This document shows positions 35,035-46,016 of a DNA stretch of 56,217 bases, in pieces. How positions within the stretch are numbered: position 1 is the stretch's first letter; every line of letters starts with the position of its first letter. A model generated the notes under the pieces. The model worked only from the letters and a program-made list of their open reading frames with translations, had not been told where the DNA came from and did not search any database. A program made the translations under genes and the position numbers. This stretch comes from Bimuria novae-zelandiae CBS 107.79 (lineage: Eukaryota > Ascomycota > Dothideomycetes > Pleosporales > Didymosphaeriaceae): positions 277,193 to 333,409 of the forward strand of contig ML976681.1 of the NCBI GenBank assembly GCA_010015655.1, read 5' to 3'.

Positions 35035-36246
35035 AGCCACACCCTTTACACTGCGACGATGCTATGATACCCCATTTCCCACTACGTCCCTCACTTTCCG
35101 ATGTCATATATGACGCACGTAATTCTCCAAGTTTCAAATCAACTGAATGAAGCACATCTGGGACCCGAGGCGTTAGGCGTATTCGGGAATTTTGCTTGCT
35201 ATTCAGTTCTTTGAGGATACCCCGGGTGGTGAGCGACCATGACAATGGAACACGAAAGGCAGGCTACGGATCACACACAGCGGGGCCGGTGTTGTGTGTA
35301 ATGAAAAGCAGATGTTAGTTGCGGGGCGGCAGATTTTCCTTTGTCATTTCTATCGTTCCATCCACCATATTTTCGCATCTCTCGCTTTTAATACGCATGA
35401 TACTGTCGGCTTGCGACGCGTCGTGGTTGGCACGCGGGGGTTGAGGCAGGTCCATTAGCGGTATGGAAAGGGCGTGTGTCAGCCTCCGTGTTCCTCCGAC
35501 CAACGTTCTCAGGCCGACAGTGCTGGGTACCGCGAAGGCAATATTCCTTTTTGCTATTCTTTCATGTCGTTCTTTGTTGTTGCGTCGTCGGCAGGACCGA
35601 GTGGGCTGGGTGGATTGTGGTCTTTAACAAACGATATCCCGGATGTAAGATTATGGAGGTTCATAGTGAAATGTATGCATAAATGGAGCTTTGTGTCTGC
35701 CGTTCTGATGATCCATATCCATGCCCCTGCCAGAGATCAACAACGGATGTGCACGGGAGCAGGGTCAAACGCGCGCTATCCGTGGGTATGACGAAATGGT
35801 TGAGCGGGCTGTAGACGCTGAGATGAGGGCTCTCAAGATGCTTTGTCTTTGGTGTCCGTTGCGTCACGCGGGATGGTGGTGTTCGCCGACATCGCTGCGC
35901 GTTATCTGAATCGTGAGGCAGCTTATCGGCTCAGTAGCAGTAGAGCGTCGAGCCGGAATCCGACGGCTGACGGTGTTACCTTTGACGCGGCCAACTGCAT
36001 CCTGGTCGAGTCTCGTCGGCGTGGCACGCCGCTTGCGCAAGTGATCGCTAGGCGGAAACACGCCATACGGCCATCTCATTAGCTAGCTGCGGGAGCTCGC
36101 CAGTCATCCGTATACCAACGCCTGATGGCTGAGACTTGCTTTGACTCTTTCACATACACTACAACTGACTTGGCTGCTCCCTTCCCATTCTTTCATATAT
36201 CAAATATATTATCTTGTATCGTTTGCGCACGGCGACTGGAGCGACC
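35035..36246. other. intergenic region
   Basis: This 1.2-kb stretch holds the RasGAP 3' end and unassigned sequence. Short ORFs on both strands are mutually overlapping shadows. No repeat or RNA gene was recognised. Confidence 0.45.
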
Positions 36247-36968
36247 ATGTCGAGCAGCACGGCCATTGCTATCCCACAGCGGAGCAGGAAGCAGAGCAGC
36301 AGGGCGGGAGAGGAGAGCGCGAGCCCCGCGAACAATGGCTTCGAGTACGGCAGCTATGGCAGCGTGAGGGGGGAGGATGTCGCTGCCAGCCCGAAGACGG
36401 GATCTGGACGGCGGCCGTCGCTGATGTGTATGTCATGTCTCTCGTCCATTGTTCCCTCTAACGCGGGCACAGCACCTACGTTCTCCCGAGCTGAACACAC
36501 CGTCATCAACGTCGGCAACTCGGATATGCCGCGGCTGGTACGTTATACCTGCATTACGAGGCAGCGCGGGAGGCGGTGCTGACCAGTGTTGCGAGCAGAT
36601 CTCTTGCGTGAAAGCGTCGCAAGGTTTCACCTGGAATCAGGGTTAGTTCCACTTCCACTCGGCCCCAAATGTGAAGCTGCGATCAGTGACGATCCCTGGG
36701 CTGTTCGCTGCGACGAGATCACCTGCTTGTTTCAGGCAAGCGTCGCAGGCTGCTCGCCGCGAGTTTCGCCCTGCGCGACCGGCCATTCTTTCTTGTCTGC
36801 GACGACGGTGGGAAACAGACACTAGGGGGCTGAGGCTGACTCTTGCAAACAGAGATATTCCTCCCCAGCTACGCGAATCTCGATTTCGACGACCTGGAGC
36901 GGAAGCAAGACCCCGTAGAGGAGATTGTCGTTACGGACGAGGAGGTCGCGCAGATGTTTCCTTCATAA
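36247..36968 (+). CDS. small hypothetical protein, two-exon model
   Basis: I do not recognise this protein. An exon from the ATG at 36247 to 36537 is followed by a GTACGT donor. It has a Ser-rich start SSSTAIAIPQRSRKQSS, a CMSC pair, and the end HTVINVGNSDMPRL. A second exon, 36855-36968, is in phase 0 and gives IFLPSYANLDFDDLERKQDP and EEIVVTDEEVAQMFPS before a TAA. Together they make 134 residues. The acidic, regular second exon looks like real coding sequence. The 317-base intron is long for this genome, so an additional internal exon may be missed. No signal peptide or membrane helix is seen. The gene lies between the RasGAP and Mis14 genes on the same strand. Confidence 0.45.
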
Positions 36969-37668
36969 GGTATGGTGGGCATCGTCACCGTTCGCATACG
37001 CATACTAGGAGGCGCAACTGAATATCTGGATGGGCTACCTTTGTACTTGAAGTAAGACGTCCGTCTTGCATGGGCACGCAACGGAGCCATGGGGAATTAT
37101 TTTGGTCTTTTGGGATGGCACAGGCGTTTGGACGGGATTGTCTCTTCACTCATGGGCTATGGTTATGAAGGGGTGGATGATTGCTTATGGGCTTTCGCTC
37201 ATTAATGGAACATGGCCCTTGTTCATATAGCGGAGGGATGGAGTTGGCTGGTTTGCTGCGCTATATATGCAATGTATTTCACTCTTATACATAAGTCTCA
37301 TTTTCATTGAGTTTATCTATTAAACGCTGGAGGGTTGACTCCTGTATGGGCTCAGAGTTGCCCGTCCTTTCCGCAGCCGTTCCGACGGTTAGCCCCACTC
37401 TCCTGCATGACAACAACACGCTATCAGCCGTTATCTTCACGTGCGCGCGCGGCCCGCTTCCGCGTCAACAAAACAACCAACACAGCGCAGCAATCAACAA
37501 CTGCACTACCCGCGCCTGCGAGCTATCGCCGAGCACAACGCCACGTCAATCACGCGTCCACTACCGCACGAAAATTCCATCTACCTGCCACTCTCTTGCG
37601 CAACACCAAACGCTCCCCTCGCAACGCGCCCTGCGCAAAACACCACGCACCTCCCCCACCCACGCACT
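36969..37668. other. intergenic region upstream of mis14
   Basis: The second half (37430-37668) is C-rich with CAAC repeats, typical of a fungal promoter and leader. An open frame continues upstream of the Mis14 ATG through this leader but shows no conservation I recognise. Confidence 0.5.
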
Positions 37669-38343
37669 ATGGACCCCGAACACCGCAAAATCGAGCTCCA
37701 ATCCCCCGCGGACCTTACCTACCTCACGTCCCAAATCCGCACGCTCGCGCGCTCTAAAATTGACCAAGCCTTCCCACCGCAACCCGACACGAGCGCGCCC
37801 GACGAGCTCCGCACACAAGTCGAGGCCCTCGTGGAGGCCTTCGTCGCGCAGATCCTCGCCGGCATGCGGCACAACATCAGCATCAACGGGGTGGACGTGA
37901 TGCCGCGGGGGGTGGTAGACGAGCACGGCGAGATTGCGGCGTCGGTCGGTGCGGACGAGGAGGGTGCAGATGCGGTGATTGAGGAGTTTGAGCCGTTTGA
38001 TGAGAAGTTGAGACGGCGGCTCGGGGCGGTCGTGGAGAGGAGGGATAAGTTGGTGGGCGAGGTGAGTCGGCAGAGGAGGGAGGTGCCGGGGGCAGCGGCG
38101 AGGAGGTGGGAGGAGAGGTGGGTGAAGGAGACTGAGGAGGTGGTGGAGAGGGCGAGGGTGGATGTGAGGGAGGAGGATGTGGAGGTGCTGGGAGCGATGA
38201 AGAGGCAGGAGGAGGTGGAGAGGAATTGGGAGAGGGCGGTTGAGGGGTTGAGGCGGTTGAATAAGGGGTTGCCCGAGACGAGGGCGAGGCTGGAGAGGTG
38301 TGGTGAGGTGGTGACGTATCTGGGTGGGAAGAAAGAGAGTTGA
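37669..38343 (+). CDS. mis14: kinetochore protein Mis14/NSL1 (MIND complex)
   Basis: This single-exon ORF of 224 residues starts at the ATG in the MDPEHRKIELQSP context. The Mis14 domain is visible: PADLTYLTSQIRTLARSKIDQAFPP, LVEAFVAQILAGMRHNISING, and EEFEPFDEKLRRRLGAVVERRDKL. Long charged helices follow (EVSRQRREVPGAAARRWEE onward), expected to form the coiled coil. In fungi Mis14 belongs to the MIND/Mis12 complex that links centromeric chromatin to Ndc80. The frame is open another 76 codons upstream, but that part is the promoter-like leader. The gene converges with the MYST gene, with 233 bases between stops. A 335-codon antisense frame is a GC-driven shadow. The size agrees with other filamentous-fungal NSL1 proteins as I recall them. 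Confidence 0.85.
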   Translation: MDPEHRKIELQSPADLTYLTSQIRTLARSKIDQAFPPQPDTSAPDELRTQVEALVEAFVAQILAGMRHNISINGVDVMPRGVVDEHGEIAASVGADEEGADAVIEEFEPFDEKLRRRLGAVVERRDKLVGEVSRQRREVPGAAARRWEERWVKETEEVVERARVDVREEDVEVLGAMKRQEEVERNWERAVEGLRRLNKGLPETRARLERCGEVVTYLGGKKES

Positions 38344-38576
38344 AAGTTGGACATGGGTTTGCTTTTGGGTTGGCGTTGTCTGGGCGGCTGGCGGGTGTTG
38401 GGCTGAACGAGATACCCGCAAATTCATCCGCTTTGCGCTTCTGGTTCTTCCGTATTCTAAGGAACCATGTTCACAAATTATTCCGATATTGATATACATA
38501 TGTATGGCAAAACGTATGTTCCAAATCCCAAGGGTATCTAACACCAGCAACGCCATAAACAAAAACAAGATTTGGC

Positions 38577-39820
38577 CTACTCTTCTTCCTCCTCTTCATC
38601 ATCTTCTTCATCATCATCTTCCTCCTCCTCCTCCTCTTCTTCTTCCTCCTCGTCGTTTGTCTCCTGTACAAATGCATCAGCGTCAATGGGATTCTCCAGA
38701 CGTACATTATTAGTCTCAGCCCAGGCCTGTACCCTCCTCTTGTTGATGACATGGCCCTTCTTCTTCCGCTCGAGCACACCCATAGCATTCAATGTATGAT
38801 GTATATCGTCGACGGTTATCGAGGTCGCCTCGTGCAGGTCCGTGATGGTGAGCTTCTTCTCCGGCCACTCGATGATGGTGCGCGCAAGCGTCTTCGACCA
38901 ATACGCCATGTACGCGGCACGACCGTGCGACGACAGCGCTACACAAGCGTTAGTACATGCTTAATTGACTTCATATGCTCGAGGGAAGGCTCACGCTTCT
39001 CCGGCCCACCCTTCCTCCCATCCTTCCGCCCAAGCTCATAACTCGCCGCAATCAACACCTGCGCGAACCCCTGCTTCTGCCACGGCGGAAACACGCATAT
39101 ACACGCCAAATTATTGTTATCCCAGCTCAGCTTCTCCTTCGAGAAGAAGCCGACGACCTGCCCACATGGTGGTCCGTCGTCGCCCATCAGTGTGTTCGGG
39201 ATATTCGGATTGGGGTCGTCGAGCACGAGGAGGTAGTACAGGAACGCGGAGACGTCGTAGAAGACGGACTTGATGTGGAGGAAGAGCTTAGCGAAGAGGG
39301 AGAGGTTCTGCGCGTAGAGCTTGTGGTCTGCGCCGTCGAGCTCGTAGATGGAGAGGGTGCCGGAAGTGTAGATGACGGTGCCGGGTGGAGGCGAGGTGCG
39401 TGTGGGACATGCTTTCTTGATCGCGTGTTAGTTACGGTACCTATATATGTCCTATATGCCGTACTATAGCGAAGACTTCGTCTTCTGTCTAAGAAGGATG
39501 GAATGAGGCAGACTCACCAAATGCTGCAAGAACGGCACCAGGTCTGTCGTGTACTTGAAGCACCACTGACACACGTACAGTCTGTTTACTGACTTCCCAA
39601 TAATCTCTTCGGGGTAGCCCTCGGAGGAGAACCACGGCTTCAGGATGAGGGAGCCGAGGACGACGTCGTGGACGTTGAGGGTCGGGGGCTCGGTAGGGTC
39701 TTTTTCGGCGTCTTTGAGATCGCGTTTTGCGCCGTGCGGGGCGATGCCGTTGGTGAGGGCGGGACTGATCGCCATCGAGGGGGAGGGAGGCGTGCTGGAG
39801 CGTGTCCGACGCGTGCGCAT
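38577..39820 (-). CDS. MYST-family histone acetyltransferase (SAS2-like)
   Basis: Exons 39820-39518, 39415-38995 and 38938-38577 join in phase to 361 residues. The order is typical of a compact MYST enzyme. It has a C2HC zinc finger (YVCQWCFKYTTDLVPFLQHLKACP), the IYTSGTLSIYELDGADHKLY strand, and LCxNLSLFAKLFLHIKSV-like text. Next come FYDVSAFLYYLL, VVGFFSKEKLSWDNNNLACI with the catalytic-region Cys, the acetyl-CoA loop PPWQKQGFAQVLI, and EKPLSSHGRAAY carrying the general-base Glu. The C-terminus ends in a run of Asp/Glu encoded by a TTC/TCC-type microsatellite on the plus strand. Introns contain TACTAAC or CTAAC branch points. The enzyme probably acetylates histone H4 in the nucleus. The compact size without a chromodomain points to Sas2 rather than Esa1, but orthology needs a tree. 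Confidence 0.88.
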
Positions 39821-40238
39821 CGTGTGGAGTGGGAAGTTAGGTGAAGCGGGCTAGCGTGGATGGGGCTAGAGGATGTCGCGAAGGCACGTGTTGCCCAAAT
39901 TCTGGAGCAGATGTCCCGAAAGCGAGGGAGTAGGTGCGACATGTCTGCAGGACGAAGTATGGATATTAAATGGTCTGTTGTTCTTTGTGCTTGGACAATA
40001 ATGCTGTCAATGGTGTAGGTGGTGGACAATGAACTTCAGCTCTGGGCAACAATACGAGCAGGCAGCCACGACGCCTATCCGCCCACAACCCGTCGATTCT
40101 CCTACAAAGCGTACAGCTTCGCAAGCATCCCGAGGCCACGCAGACGGACGGGGTAACGGCAACTCAACCTTTGTCAATTAACTTGTTTTACATCATTGAG
40201 AATCCTCGTTCCTCCCATCCGAGTATTAATTCCTTCGG
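39821..40238. promoter_or_regulatory. shared upstream region of the divergent MYST and HET genes
   Basis: This 418-base region lies between two divergent start codons and should hold both promoters. No specific binding site was identified. Confidence 0.4.
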
Positions 40239-42304
40239 ATGTTTGAGCGAGCGACCGCAGCTGATCTCCAGCGCTCCGGTCCCATCTGTGACTCCTGTTA
40301 CACGGTGTTTTTGGCACCGTATATTTACACTTCTGGAAAGACATTGCCCGATCTTGTTACATTGAGCGATCTGCAGGCGCGAGGCAAGACATGTCTCACC
40401 TGCCGTCTTTTTCTCGATCTGGCAGCGCTGGGTCCAGAGGGCTTGGGTCATGTGAAATTTCTCGGTCAATTTCGCATTTCAGATGAAGCAGAATCAGCCG
40501 AAGACCGATATGGAGCGTTGTATGTCGATTTTTATCCCAGTACAAAACCCCGTTCTAAGCTTGACCTCTGTAACTGGACGAGACGCTTGTTGTCCATGTG
40601 GCTTTACGTCGCGGGAGAGCGTCTTCCCGTGCGCCGACACTCGAGGAAAGCATTTACTTTCATTCCAAGAACTCGTGAGTCAGATTGTGGACGGTTTTTT
40701 CTTTTGGTGCTTTAACACTGGCAGATTTAAGAACGGAGCGCGCAGTATGGAAGCCTGAGGTTACATCCACCATTGAGGGGCTGGACAGTATTTTACCTTG
40801 GTTGCATAACTGCGACGAAAACCATCCTCAATGCAGTACTTCTTCAACTTGGATACCCACCAGATTGATTGAGATTGGGTCTCTACAACAAGATTCTCCG
40901 CCATTCATACGTCTCGTGTCAGCGCAAGGCCTTTCTGTCACCGAAGTACGGTATACGGCGCTGAGCCATTGTTGGGGTTCGAAAGGGCAGCCTTTTGTAT
41001 TGACCAAGGACCACCTGCATGTCTTTCAGAGACAAATACCATTCGAAACATTGCCCAAGACGTTCCGGGATGCGATCTTAGTGACATATAAGCTTGGGCT
41101 TAAATACCTATGGATTGACAGTCTTTGCATTGTCCAGGACGACCCTGGTGATTGGAGCCACGAGGCAGCCACTATGGACTCTGTTTACAAGCACGCTTAT
41201 GTAACGTTGGCCGCGACAGCGTCTAGCGATGGTACTCAAGGCTTGTTTCATACGAGGCACGAAACGGTCGGGTTGAGCATCTCACTAAACTACGAGCAGG
41301 CATCGAATTGTTCCATAGTCCCTCCATACGAGCTGCTCATCAAAACCAGTCGAGCTTCAACGGAAGCACTCTCGCAAGCTCCTTTGTCACAACGCGGTTG
41401 GACGCTGCAAGAAATCCTCCTGTCGCGTCGTGTTGTGCACTTCACAAGCTCGCAGCTGATATGGCAGTGTCGCACATCGGTCCAGTACGAGGACAACATA
41501 ACAACGGAGCAACGCAACGACGTACCTACTCCTGAAGCGCCCTTGTACACGATATACCATTGTTGGTGGAAGTGGGTTGAAGACTATGCCCAGAGGAAAT
41601 TGACCAAGAAGAGCGACAAAATGGCGGCATTGGCAGGCCTGACGAAATACATGCAAGAGCGTACAAATGATGAGCCCATTCTGGGACTTTGGAAGAACAA
41701 TCTCAGCAGCGATCTGCTCTGGCAACGAAACACCGCCAAGCCAATTGCTCCGACTCGCGACCATGCTTTTCCGACCTGGACGTGGATGAGCCTCGACGCG
41801 CCGCCCAGGAATGTTTTCTCGCTGTCGTCGAACTACGTATATACATCCTCTTTTGAGCTTCTTCATGCCTCGGTCTCATGGGACGGAGAGCCGCTCACTT
41901 CCACAATCAGATCATCGCGCCTGGAACTGCGAGCTAAGGTCATACACTGTACTTTCCACCATGAACCCAGGGGTTGGTGGGGCTACGATGCGTCGAAATA
42001 CACCATTATGATATCCGGCAGCCATGGGCGCGAGACTGATCCTACAGTCACGTGTACATTTGATCGTCTGGAGCGGTATCCAGGAGACCTTGACGCGTAC
42101 TGCATTCTCATAGGCCAAACATGGAACGGCGACCATTATCCATCGAGTCGTCATATGCTCATTGCAACGCCGGTGACACCAGACGGAGGAACTTTTGCAA
42201 GACTGGGCGTAGCGGAACTGAGCATCCCGAACTTACTGACGGGCCAGGTCATATCGCTAGATCCATTCAGGGATATCGAGCCCCAAGTCGTGATTTTGCA
42301 ATGA
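40239..42304 (+). CDS. HET-domain (heterokaryon incompatibility) protein
   Basis: Exons 40239-40674 and 40725-42304 join in phase 1 to 671 residues. The N-terminus has a paired-Cys segment (CDSCYTVF, later CLTCRLF) often seen before HET. The HET domain begins at about residue 222 with YTALSHCWG and continues with LPKTFRDAI, LGLKYLWIDSLCIVQDDPGDW, MDSVYKHAYVTLAA and the later RGWTLQEILLSRRVVHF and QLIWQC segments. The C-terminal half holds WWKWVEDYAQRKLTKKSDKMAALAGL and PTWTWMS, usual in this family. HET proteins trigger cell death when genetically unlike hyphae fuse, but most family members are untested, so an incompatibility role is inference. The gene is divergent from the MYST gene. Confidence 0.92.
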
Positions 42305-42729
42305 GTTTATACCGGATACCACATTCGAAGTCAGAGTGCGACTATTGCGTCCGTGTATCACTTCAATTTTTCTACGAGCTGAGATTGTAGGGCTGACAAG
42401 TTATTCACGAGCGGATGCGAAAGGAGTCATACTGTATAACAGAGCAATGGGACGAGGATCTTCGGCATAATGCTGTATGGCAAAGAAGCCAGTCCGGAGC
42501 ACAAGAGTCACCAACAACGTACATTTGTAGAATTTGCGCACTCCAGAAGCCCAGAGTCCCAATAGATCGAATAATAGAAGAACTATCTCGTAAATGTAAA
42601 GCTCGTATCCAAGATATTATGCAAGAATGTTTTGTGCCAGACGTCGGCGTTGGCCAGGGAAGAAGCGAAAAACCCACGCGACCGATACGGTCTCCGTCAC
42701 CCATTCGAATAACAGCACTTCTACAAGCC
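42305..42729. other. intergenic region between convergent genes
   Basis: It contains the 3' ends of the HET and glucanase genes. Open frames run through on both strands but look like read-through of neighbouring sequence. No domain or repeat was seen. Confidence 0.5.
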
Positions 42730-44003
42730 CTAGCACTTGGCCAGACCAGCCGCCTCGTCGGGATTGCTCGGGATGACACCCGCCTCGACAGCGTTCCTGT
42801 AGCCCCAACGGTAATCATCACCAAGCTGGACCTTCCAGGACCAGAAGAACCAACCCAGACCCTTCTCGTAAGCCTGGACTTGCGCGCCCCACCACTGCTT
42901 GTACCAGTCCTTGTTGCCCTGCGGCTCCCAGTCTGCGTTCATCTCCTGGTTAGAGTCTACAGCCAGACTCCATTCGCCAACGACAATGGGACTGTTGTTG
43001 TTCCCGCCAAACGTGTCACCGCAGGAGGTAGCAATGTAGGAGGGCTTGCTCTGTTCGATTTGCGCCCACTTGAGGTAGCGGTGGTCGTCGAACGCCACGT
43101 CATTCTTGTCGCCGAGGACATTGCGCGGGTTACCAGCGCCCCAGGACTCGGCCATATACTGGATGGTCAGCTTCCTGTCTTCGGAGACGCCCAGGTTGGC
43201 CTCAGTCTCGCGGATCTTGCTGTAGGCGGTGGCGTAGAATTCGGGGATGAGGCTGTCGTGGGTCCTTTGGGGCTCGTTGAGGACTTCGATCATGCCGGTG
43301 GTGCGGTAGGCGTCGTTTTGGTGGATGCGCTCGGTCATCTTTTGGAGGAATGTGTAGGCGCGCTCGTATTGTGAGGTTTGGTAGAAACCGGCCTCTTCCG
43401 AGTACTGTTAAATGTTAGTACGGGCGCCGTATAGTTGCATCGACTGGGAAGATTTACCTGTCCGGTGAAAGGCTGGTGGATCTCTTGGGAGAACGGAGCG
43501 CCGTGGAGATCTAACACGACGTACATATCGCGTGCAGCAGCCCATCCCGCAAGTCGATCCATGTACTCCAGGCCACCCCGCGGAAAGTGCTCGCTTGCAT
43601 CGACGAGCTCTTCAACCATCCAGTAGCCGACAGGGACACGCACAGCGTTTAGTCCCAGCTGCTTCATCTTGTCCAGATCCTCTTCGGTGATCCATGTGTC
43701 CCAGTGCTGCTTGAAAGCTGCATCAGCAGCATCTTGCCCGAGCTTCAACACGCAATCAAATTCGGATTTTTGGTCGCCGCATCCCATCTCACTCCACGCT
43801 TGGCCCATCATCCATGGCTCAACAATGAAGAGTGATCCTAGATTGACGCCGCGAATCTTGTCCGGGTTATAACGCCTGTTGATGGAGCGGCCTTGGCCAA
43901 TAGAGAGGCTTCGGGTCTCAGATTTGAAGAGTCCTCGCTCTGCTGGAAGCCATGCGCTGACTGCGCTGGTGAGTGTCAAAAGCGAAAGTAAGGAACCCCT
44001 CAT
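42730..44003 (-). CDS. secreted GH5 exo-1,3-beta-glucanase
   Basis: Exons 44003-43458 and 43404-42730 join in phase 0 to 406 residues. A signal peptide is evident (MRGSLLSLLTLTSAVSA), then RGVNLGSLFIVEPWM, typical of the yeast Exg1 group. Further GH5 hallmarks are LNAVRVPVGYWM, YVVLDLHGAPFSQ, the acid/base Glu in MIEVLNEPQ and the nucleophile Glu in IVVGEWSLAVD, ending with GLGWFFWSWK. Such enzymes release glucose from beta-1,3-glucan during cell-wall remodelling or host-glucan use. The start was placed at the ATG beginning the signal peptide; the frame extends 10 codons further but without an ATG. A near-perfect inverted repeat lies about 300 bases upstream. Confidence 0.93.
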
Positions 44004-46016
44004 TTTCAGTGCAGCAATAGGCTTCAATGGCAATAGCGCTAGGCGCGATACTCGAATGTTAAAGATAGTAGAACGATTGATATCGAGAGAACAATAGTGT
44101 GGCTAGAACAAAATGAATCAAATGAACGTGACGAAAGAAAGTTGGAAAGGAATGACGAAGAATAGACCTGTGAAAGGTGTGGATGGACCAGAAACTGAAG
44201 TTAAGAGACGACTGCCATGTTATACGGATCTCATAATGCATCTGGCTGACTGCCTACACGGGCTAAGCATCGGAGAAACGAGCAATACACGCAAGCTCGA
44301 AGTTCGGGTGCATGGTCGCCAATCTGCCGGCCAGGGTGAACAGGCCTTGTAGTGGCCTTAAACAAGACAAGGGAGGATTGGCGACCATGCACCTGAACTT
44401 CCTAGAATGATGGAAGGCGAGGAAACATGAAGCGCCACAACCACCCTCTCGTGGGATATTGGACGCCATTGATTTGCGTCCATCCAATCAAATCCGCTTG
44501 GCGTCAGCAACTGCGCAGTCCAAACGGTTGTGGACACTGATAATTGGCAAAAATACAATGCTAGACGCAGGCGTTCAGTCCTACGGAGATTGATGGTCAG
44601 GGGCCATATCGGACCAGGGTGGAGCGAAGCTTGTCTTCTGCTGTGAGTGAGCGATCTGCTTGTCCGCTTAAGCTTACAGTAGCGCCCGTGGGCTGGCTCG
44701 GAAAAGTAAGCAAGCGCAATACGAGCACATCTGTGGAGTTCCGTGGTAGATGTTTCAGGAAGCGGTAGTGAGCCAGGAGGTTAGTAAGCTCATTCTGAAA
44801 CAAAGTCAAGGCGGAGACATGTAGAAGGAAATGTGGGGTCGTGGAAAGAAAGAAAGAAGGTTTCCAAGAAACAACGTGGAAGAGCTCGTAATGATTCTTG
44901 GCAGGATTATGCCCCAAGGATAGCTCGATTGACTTGGCGAAGGACTGAAAGCGTTGTACGAGTAGGGTGCGTGAACTACGCGTGCACGGCCCTTGAGGTC
45001 TGTCCGAAGCGTGTTCGGACTCAGCCCCAGCCGCAACATAATATGAGAATTTGAACTTATCCATCGTGATAGTATTAAGGCGTGATGATCCCTGGTTCCC
45101 ATGATGTTTTTTTGGACTTGAGAGACCCAACAGCGCTGTTCATACCTCGGTGGTTTTCAGTAAGACACCGTTCAGTTGGGGATGATTATGGAAGATCTCG
45201 GTGGGGCCGGGTACGAAGTAAATGAGTAGTAGTAAGCATCAGCAGATTCCGAGAGTTTCCCAATATGTATTCCGTAGGTAGTGTTAAGAACGATAGCGCG
45301 AAAGAGAGGACTAGGTAGAGAGGAGAGATGCGCATCGTGCTTAGGTAATCTCTTACTCACCAATCGAGGTGCCTTAGAAGCTTTTCGACTCGCATAGCTC
45401 TTTCTTCCTTGTTGCGATCATCTTCCTCAGGGAAGAGGAATCTTCTCGAACCAATAGAGTCAGCGAAGTGGAATTGGACCCTACATACAGGTCATTCACG
45501 TAGCGCTCGATGCAGTATTGCGCATCGCAAATTCTACGTCTTTAACAACCCCTTCGAAACCTATCATCATCTAGGCAACTTGGCGCACGTGCTTGTTCAG
45601 CTTATACAAGTCTTCTTTTGCAAGTGTTTAGGTATATTCCGATGACACACAAAACTATGTTTCCAATACTGGAATCGGTTGCTGCATCCTCCACGTGTGG
45701 TTATGCCACTTCTAAGTCCCACGTTATATCCAGCAAACGTCAACCCAGGTTACGATGTCGCAATTCGAAGCACCACCCACCCCACGCTTCTCCGCACCAA
45801 TGGAGCGCCACTCCCACCGGGGTATATGTCTGTTAGAGAAGCCTGCCCCACCATGTGGCATCATTTCGAACTCAGCGGTATAGACATACTTCATGGAGAT
45901 AACGGCTGGTCCTATTGCGTTTCCCTTGAAAAGAGCAAGTCCTTGCAGCATGCAATCCCACGGTTGTCAACTTTCGCAGAAGTCTTCGTTCGCCACTTCG
46001 GTCCCAACCCCAAAAA
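44004..46016. other. 2-kb region upstream of the glucanase and MFS genes
   Basis: It holds the 26-bp inverted repeat described separately and no recognised gene. ORFs of up to 177 codons (for example minus strand 44597-45130) show no known domain. The frame 45679-46077 overlaps the start of the MFS gene in another phase and is treated as a shadow. Confidence 0.4.
44299..44401. repeat. fold-back inverted repeat (26-bp arms, 51-base loop)
   Basis: Arm 44299-44324 (GAAGTTCGGGTGCATGG onward) pairs with 44376-44401 with one mismatch in 26. Inside the loop CCTTGT (44344-44349) and ACAAGG (near 44366) can pair as well. A transcript could form a long hairpin. A fold-back transposon remnant or small-RNA precursor is possible; neither is demonstrated. 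Confidence 0.85.

Noticed and set aside
37561..38568. 335-codon minus-strand open frame
   Set aside because: It is antisense to Mis14 and rich in Leu, Pro and His, as expected from the complement of the Glu/Arg-rich coding strand.
44597..45130. 177-codon minus-strand frame
   Set aside because: There is no recognisable domain, signal or splice context. It is not excluded, but there is too little to call it a gene.
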